Source of the DNA: a virus
Strand: one strand, 5' to 3'
DNA length: 20,457 bases
Virus record (IMG/VR): IMGVR_UViG_3300030419_004815
Coordinates: 1-20,457 of that record
Position numbers and translations under genes: made by a program. A model generated the notes under the pieces. It saw only the letters and a program-made list of their open reading frames with translations, was not told the origin of the DNA and did not search any database. Positions within the stretch are counted from its first letter, which is position 1. Every line of letters begins with the position of its first letter. This document shows positions 15,622 through 20,457 of the stretch, piece after piece.

Positions 15622-17490
15622 ATTTTTCTTAGGGGTTTCCATAGAGTCGCCCCAGTTTTTTCCAAGTTCGGCATCTACCTTGTTTGGAATATCCAAAGGT
15701 ACAGCTTCTTCCATAATACGACAAATGTTTGCAACATCCTCCTCACTCTTTACCGAGAACACCAGTTCGTCGTGTACTTGTAAAAGAGGTAAATAGCCTT
15801 CTTTATAGCAATTTACCATCGCTTGTTTGGTCATGTCTGCTGCTGACCCTTGAATTAGTTTATTAAGTGCTTTGTAAACAAAGGCTCTCTTAATCTCGCC
15901 ATTATATTCATGCACCGCTTCTTTATGTTTTAAGGGCCTTCCAGTCCCATATTTAAGTGGTTCCCACATATCAAAGTGACAACGCCTTCCTAGAATAGTT
16001 TTAATATACCCTTTCTGATTAGCGCTTCTCATTACTGAATCAGCTAGTTGCCTAACAAATGGAGCATAGGTATTAAACTTCTGTAAGATCTCAGAAGCTT
16101 CATCTACTGTTACGCCTAGCTGATCGGCTAGTTTACCTTTGCCCATTCCATACATAATACCAAGACCAATAGTCTTAGCAGTCTTTCTATCTATATCTAC
16201 TAAGTTTGCTACCTCCTGGTGAAAATCTGCATCACCTTCATGGTAGGCGTCTGCAATTGCATCTGCTCCATCATATCTAGATCTACTTGCATAATGAGTT
16301 AGTATTCTAGGTTCTTGCTGAGAGAAATCAGCAGAACACCACTGCTCTCCTTCTTCTGGTAAGAACAAGGAACGTATGAGTGGTCCAATTTCTTTATTAC
16401 GTGCAGGGACTTGCTGTAAGTTTGGATTGCTCATGGACAACCGACCTGTAACAGTTCCACCTGTTTCTCCTTTCAGTTGCCTTATTTCTGCATGTATTCT
16501 TCCATTGTGCTCATGCTTAAGTATAGAATCAATAAAGGTACTGTGAGTCTTGTTTACCTCTCTTGCTTCTCTAATCAATTGAGCAATTGGGTGACTATGA
16601 TTCTCTAAAAAAGCTTTTGTAAAACTAGGTAATCCAGTAGGTGTTCGTAGGTAAGAAAGCTTAAGTGAATCAAATACCTTAGCTAATGACTTAGCTGCCC
16701 ATAGTTGTACCTCTTTCACTCCAGACTCTTTCTTTATCTTTTGTATTATTTGTTTCTCTCTTTTAATTAGTTCAGTTTTTAAAGACTCCGCTCTTTCTAA
16801 ATCAACACGAACTCCTTTTTGTTTCATTGCAAGTATGACTGGGAGCACTTCCATTTCTAAATCAAAGACATTCCAGAGGTTTTGTTCCTCCAGTAAAATC
16901 TTGAAGTGATTCCATAACTTAAGCGTGAGGGCGGCGTCCTGTGTTGCATAAGTGCCTACATATGCTGATGGTAAGCGCCACATTTCAGCCTTGGGATCCA
17001 ATCCCCACTCCTCTGCAGCTTCATTTAGTTCCGCTTCTGTTTTACCCTCATTTATATACTCTCTACCTAGTGCATTGAGGGTGTACCAGAATTGGTTCTC
17101 ATCTATGAGGGGAGCAACAATCATAGTATCAATAATTCTACCGTTGACCTTAACTCCTTCTCTGGTTAACCACCCCACATCATAAGTAGCATTATGAAAA
17201 ATCTTGTCACTATTAGTAGCACAGACTTTTTTAGTGAATTCGATAACTTTCTTTTTAGGAAAGTTAAATCCAGTTTCGTGTCCAAATGGAAAATAGTTTT
17301 CATAACCTTCAATAGCGAAAGATATACCTACTACTTCTCCGTCTCCTCTAATATAACCTGGACCCACTTCTTTTAATCCTGGATCTCTGGTTTCTAAATC
17401 AATGGCTATCTCTTTTGCTTGAGATAGTTTTTCAGTTGGGAATGTATCAGGTGCAATCCATTCCGTTGGGGGTTTATAAACAAAGCTCAT
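15619..17490 (-). CDS. polA: Family A DNA polymerase with 3'-5' exonuclease (Leu762 type)
   Basis: The 623-residue enzyme replicates the phage genome. The proofreading domain is intact: Exo I IAIDLET (Asp31, Glu33), Exo II NATYD (Asp104), Exo III YATQD (Tyr181, Asp185). The polymerase domain has TGRLSMSNPNLQQVP (348-362), motif A SADFSQQEPR (Asp388, Glu393), motif B RKTAKTIGLGIMYG (Arg435, Lys439, Tyr447) and motif C QVHDE (His573, Asp574, Glu575). There is no 5'-3' exonuclease domain, as usual in phages. At the position of E. coli Phe762 the residue is Leu443 (codon at 16162-16164), a variant described as common in marine viral polymerases. The start codon overlaps the helicase stop as ATGA, pointing to coupled translation with the helicase. 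Confidence 0.96.
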   Translation of the reverse strand: MSFVYKPPTEWIAPDTFPTEKLSQAKEIAIDLETRDPGLKEVGPGYIRGDGEVVGISFAIEGYENYFPFGHETGFNFPKKKVIEFTKKVCATNSDKIFHNATYDVGWLTREGVKVNGRIIDTMIVAPLIDENQFWYTLNALGREYINEGKTEAELNEAAEEWGLDPKAEMWRLPSAYVGTYATQDAALTLKLWNHFKILLEEQNLWNVFDLEMEVLPVILAMKQKGVRVDLERAESLKTELIKREKQIIQKIKKESGVKEVQLWAAKSLAKVFDSLKLSYLRTPTGLPSFTKAFLENHSHPIAQLIREAREVNKTHSTFIDSILKHEHNGRIHAEIRQLKGETGGTVTGRLSMSNPNLQQVPARNKEIGPLIRSLFLPEEGEQWCSADFSQQEPRILTHYASRSRYDGADAIADAYHEGDADFHQEVANLVDIDRKTAKTIGLGIMYGMGKGKLADQLGVTVDEASEILQKFNTYAPFVRQLADSVMRSANQKGYIKTILGRRCHFDMWEPLKYGTGRPLKHKEAVHEYNGEIKRAFVYKALNKLIQGSAADMTKQAMVNCYKEGYLPLLQVHDELVFSVKSEEDVANICRIMEEAVPLDIPNKVDAELGKNWGDSMETPKKN

Positions 17491-19037
17491 ATAACATACC
17501 TGTAATAATCATCTTGGGCTTGAATTAAATATAAATTATCTATGGTACGTGTAACTGCAACATAGAATTGTCGGTGTAGCCCATCTGGTTGTAACATGGA
17601 ATTACGTTTCTGTGCTTTAGATAAATCTAAATATACAGCTACGTTTTCCGCTTCCCCACCTTTCGCCTGGTGAATTGTCGAAATGACGATGCGTGGATCT
17701 CCGTGTAAATCTTCTTCGTTCTTAATTGCTCTTTCTATAAAACTTCTTCTTTCTACGTCTATTGTTTTTTCAAAAACTTCTATCCAATTCTTTCCCATGC
17801 ACTCTTCTCTAAAACCAAAGTTATCCACTATTTCTCGGAGGTTTACCATTTGTGCTTTATTGGGAGCTTGACTAACTTGTGAAATGAATCCTCTTTTAAC
17901 TCCACTTTTGCCAAGATACTGATATAAGTCATCTAGTTCACCTACGCTTATTTCTTCTTCATTAGATAGTTTTTCCCATACATCGAGAGCTGTCATCATT
18001 TTACGAGGAATATATCTATAGTGATTGTGAGTAAATGGATAGCCATTATCTATTAAATACTTTCTTATGTTATATCCTTTAGAAGCATCTGTTAACATGT
18101 AATCACAAGAGGCAAGCACCAACCAGTTTCCTTTGTCAAGTGGAAGAATTTCTGGGGAGCTTACTCTGTTGACAGTTCCTTTCTCTTCTCTTGGCTTATA
18201 TTTCTTAGGCTCTCTACTAATAATTCGCTTAGAAATTTTTTCTGCAATTGGATGAACTTTAGATGGAATACGAAAAGATTGATCTAGAACAATATTTTTT
18301 CCTTCGTATTGAACAAAACGTTGTGGCCTAGCTCCATTCCATTCATAAATAGCCTGGTCATCATCTCCCGCTATATAAGTATGTGTGGCCACTTGTGCCA
18401 ACTTATCAACAAGCCTCCAATTTATTTCAGCTAAATCTTGTGCTTCATCTACTATTAAAACCTCTAGATCGGGAGGAGTTCCATCCTCTAAAAATTTATT
18501 AATCATATCCGCAAACGAATACACAGGAGGAACTCTAGACAATCTAAAGGACTCCCATGCTTCTGAAATAGGCTCTAACATATGAGAAACAACCCCTTTT
18601 CTTTCTTCCTTGTCTAAGGACAAACGTTCATCCTTTAAAGATCTACAGTTTGTTTTTGCTCTTTCCATAATATCGAAATAGGGATCTTGGACCACGGACC
18701 TAAGTGCTTTGGTTCCAGTTCCATATTTCTTACTAAGATTGAAATTGTATTCTTCCAAGAAATCAAAGATGTGCCTTCCATTAAGTACCTGGGATATTCC
18801 CATGATACGTTTACAGAAAGCATGACTTGTACAAAAATAAGGCATTTCATCAAAGCCTAACCCAAAACGTAAATGAGCTCTGTTCTTTCCTTCCTCAGCT
18901 GCTTTTACAGAGAAAGAAATAAAAGCTATTTTCTCTGGTGGCGTACCTTTGTCTAAATATTCTTCAATGATGTTCATTAGAGTAGTAGTCTTACCAGTGC
19001 CGGGAGGACCAAAATATTTAGTAATATTTACTCCCAC
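17487..19037 (-). CDS. SF1 (UvrD/Rep-like) DNA helicase, GTG start
   Basis: This 516-residue ATPase carries the superfamily 1A motifs in order: Walker A GPPGTGKT (10-17), Ia SFSVKAAEE, motif II VDEAQD (196-201), motif III GDDDQAIYEWNGA (from 224), motif IV DQSFRIP (Arg256), motif V STIHQAKGGEAENV (from 453) and motif VI FYVAVTRT (Arg497). It should unwind DNA 3'-5' at the phage fork, or act in recombination with the RecB-like nuclease gene farther downstream. The start is GTG at 19035-19037 on the minus strand, five bases from an AAGGA (plus 19043-19047); it overlaps the primase end by 10 bases. At 516 residues it is shorter than cellular UvrD (about 720), with reduced 1B/2B insertions. Confidence 0.93.
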   Translation of the reverse strand: MGVNITKYFGPPGTGKTTTLMNIIEEYLDKGTPPEKIAFISFSVKAAEEGKNRAHLRFGLGFDEMPYFCTSHAFCKRIMGISQVLNGRHIFDFLEEYNFNLSKKYGTGTKALRSVVQDPYFDIMERAKTNCRSLKDERLSLDKEERKGVVSHMLEPISEAWESFRLSRVPPVYSFADMINKFLEDGTPPDLEVLIVDEAQDLAEINWRLVDKLAQVATHTYIAGDDDQAIYEWNGARPQRFVQYEGKNIVLDQSFRIPSKVHPIAEKISKRIISREPKKYKPREEKGTVNRVSSPEILPLDKGNWLVLASCDYMLTDASKGYNIRKYLIDNGYPFTHNHYRYIPRKMMTALDVWEKLSNEEEISVGELDDLYQYLGKSGVKRGFISQVSQAPNKAQMVNLREIVDNFGFREECMGKNWIEVFEKTIDVERRSFIERAIKNEEDLHGDPRIVISTIHQAKGGEAENVAVYLDLSKAQKRNSMLQPDGLHRQFYVAVTRTIDNLYLIQAQDDYYRYVI

Positions 19038-20457
19038 GCTTTTCCTTCTTCTATGTTTTTAAATTCTAATGGGGAAATCTCTTCTGCAAACTCATTAATA
19101 TCCAGGACCCATATCTTTTTATTTCCAATAGATTTATCTATGTATTTAGAAATATTAGAGGCTCCCATTTCTTTTAATTCAGTAAATACTTCTGCTTCTT
19201 TAACCGTACGCATCCTTTTAAATTCTTGTATAAATAGAACCACATCTCTACCAGTGAACCACCATTGCTTTGCTCCGTCCTCCTCATATCTATACACACC
19301 TTTAGAAGCTATAGAAAGTTTGGAAGAAGATTCAGACAATCTACAAAATTCATAAATAGCTTCTTGTAAAAGACCTTGTTTAGTCATATCAGAAGGTACA
19401 TCCACTTCTTGTACATCTTGTAATAAAGCATTTAACTTAGCCACCCAGTCAGACTTTTTAACATCTGGTGGGCATTGATTTAAAACTTCCATACAACGTT
19501 GTTGAAACATAGAGAAGTTATGTAGTTGCTTAGTATCTAAAACAATTGTTCTTCCATCTACATCTAAATGCCATAGTGGAGGATCTGTTAAATATTTTCT
19601 AAGACCACCGAACTTAGGATCTCTTTCTGAGGCATCAATACCATGACGACGCGTTACACATATTCCACTCTGACAAAAATCAACTAATGGTGGTTTACTA
19701 CACTGGTATCTATATTCATTCTTTTCTAGACTTTGAATAATTGTATTTAATTCACTATGCGATAAAGCTTTGGTACAAACTGTTTTATTTATATCCTGGA
19801 GCTTGTCTTTCCATTCTTCTCCTTCTGGATAAACTTTCCGTAGGAGCACCCCATAATTTAACAAAGCATTATTTCGCATGCCTTCTGGAATCCCATTTAA
19901 TTTCATATGAACTAAACACGGTGGAGCTTCATCCCAGATAGTATTTCCTTTAGGGATTTGTTTCTTCCTAGTTTTCTTAACTGGTAGGTATTTATCCAGT
20001 TGAGCTTCTGTAACAGATTTCTCTTCTGCAATTTTAAAAAACTCTTCTATATTTGCTGCCTCACCATCAGACTTTAACGCAAACCGAGTTGTATCTTCTC
20101 CTGCGAAGTAAGGCATATTAAGCCAGTTACCTGTTTGTTTCTCTTTTGGTATTTGTTTAGACCATTCATATTGCTTGGGAAAGATTTCATCCCCCGTTCT
20201 ACCTAAAGAAGCAGCTATTTCTTCTAGCTTACTTTGTATTTTTATAGCTGGTATTGGTTGCTTAGTGAATAAAAATAAATGCACTCCACCTGATTTAGTC
20301 ATACAAGGAACCAGGGGTAAGTCCATTTCTTTAATGACGTCTAATAATTTAGATGTATCTATTGGGTATTCATCTACATCAATGCAACCCCATTTACACG
20401 TTTCATCATCCTTTAAAGGAATAACTCCAATAGATGTTTCGCCCTTAAGATGATTTT
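19028..20457 (-). CDS. Archaeo-eukaryotic-type (TOTE-like) DNA primase, 5' partial
   Basis: The frame stays open from the stop at 19028 to the window end, so the N-terminus is missing; the ATG at 20326 is internal. About 475 residues are visible. AEP motif I is WGCIDVDEY (Asp26, Asp28 of the visible part) and motif II is KSGGVHLFLF (His59). Then come GDEIFPKQ and GNWLNMPYFAG, a pattern I associate with TOTE-type primases. A later region has PPC, EGMRN and four cysteines (visible positions 180, 252, 261, 266), a possible Zn or Fe-S site. The last 60 residues resemble a winged helix. There is no helicase domain; the overlapping downstream SF1 helicase probably supplies it. Role: RNA or DNA primer synthesis. 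Confidence 0.85.
   Translation of the reverse strand, partial: NHLKGETSIGVIPLKDDETCKWGCIDVDEYPIDTSKLLDVIKEMDLPLVPCMTKSGGVHLFLFTKQPIPAIKIQSKLEEIAASLGRTGDEIFPKQYEWSKQIPKEKQTGNWLNMPYFAGEDTTRFALKSDGEAANIEEFFKIAEEKSVTEAQLDKYLPVKKTRKKQIPKGNTIWDEAPPCLVHMKLNGIPEGMRNNALLNYGVLLRKVYPEGEEWKDKLQDINKTVCTKALSHSELNTIIQSLEKNEYRYQCSKPPLVDFCQSGICVTRRHGIDASERDPKFGGLRKYLTDPPLWHLDVDGRTIVLDTKQLHNFSMFQQRCMEVLNQCPPDVKKSDWVAKLNALLQDVQEVDVPSDMTKQGLLQEAIYEFCRLSESSSKLSIASKGVYRYEEDGAKQWWFTGRDVVLFIQEFKRMRTVKEAEVFTELKEMGASNISKYIDKSIGNKKIWVLDINEFAEEISPLEFKNIEEGKAWE

Noticed and set aside
15571-15783. Plus-strand ORF of 70 aa over the polymerase end and the RHH promoter
   Set aside because: It runs antisense to the conserved polymerase C-terminus and its sequence looks like a reverse-frame artefact.
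1-20457. tRNA genes, insertion sequences, integrase and attachment sites
   Set aside because: Nearly every base is covered by the listed genes; I saw no cloverleaf, transposase, integrase or flanking direct repeats.

Overview
The window is a tightly packed, AT-rich piece of a double-stranded DNA phage genome. It contains no host housekeeping genes, and the protein families look most like those of marine podovirus-type phages (pelagiphage and uncultured marine virus relatives). That assignment is an inference from gene content; I could not place it by database search. No T7-type RNA polymerase, terminase, portal or capsid gene lies in the window. Both end genes are cut by the window edges.

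Left and centre (1-14728, + strand) is one almost gap-free virion and lysis gene series. It opens with the 3' part of a tail fibre: about thirteen YadA-head-like repeats of roughly 17 residues, followed by a self-cleaving S74 chaperone. Next come a small unknown protein, a putative 2-oxoglutarate/Fe(II) oxygenase, an acidic coiled-coil protein and two tiny membrane proteins. A large tail/connector protein resembling P22 gp10 and a small structural protein follow. Then comes a lysis block: T4-type lysozyme, a 27-residue very basic ORF, and a 3-TM holin. The series ends with four virion proteins of rising size: a repeat-containing acidic protein, a Gln/Met/Gly-rich protein, a protein with repeated GG-V motifs, and a 1785-residue protein that is probably ejected or internal to the virion. 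Many of these genes overlap as TAATG or ATGA, which suggests translational coupling.

Right (14682-20457, - strand) is the replication block, transcribed towards the virion genes. In transcription order it holds an archaeo-eukaryotic-type primase (5' end outside the window), an SF1/UvrD-like helicase with a GTG start, a family A DNA polymerase with 3'-5' exonuclease and leucine at the position of E. coli Phe762, a 56-residue ribbon-helix-helix protein, and a RecB/Cas4-fold PD-(D/E)XK nuclease. The only real intergenic gap in this block (15572-15618) lies before the ribbon-helix-helix gene. It carries a perfect TATAAT, and a 14-bp palindrome sits where a -35 box would be, so a self-regulated internal promoter is likely.

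The two gene series converge and overlap tail-to-tail by 47 bp (14682-14728), with no convincing terminator. Primase, helicase, polymerase and nuclease presumably form the replication/recombination machinery. The + strand genes build the particle, deliver the DNA and lyse the host. I see no tRNA, rRNA, CRISPR array, insertion sequence or clear defence system.
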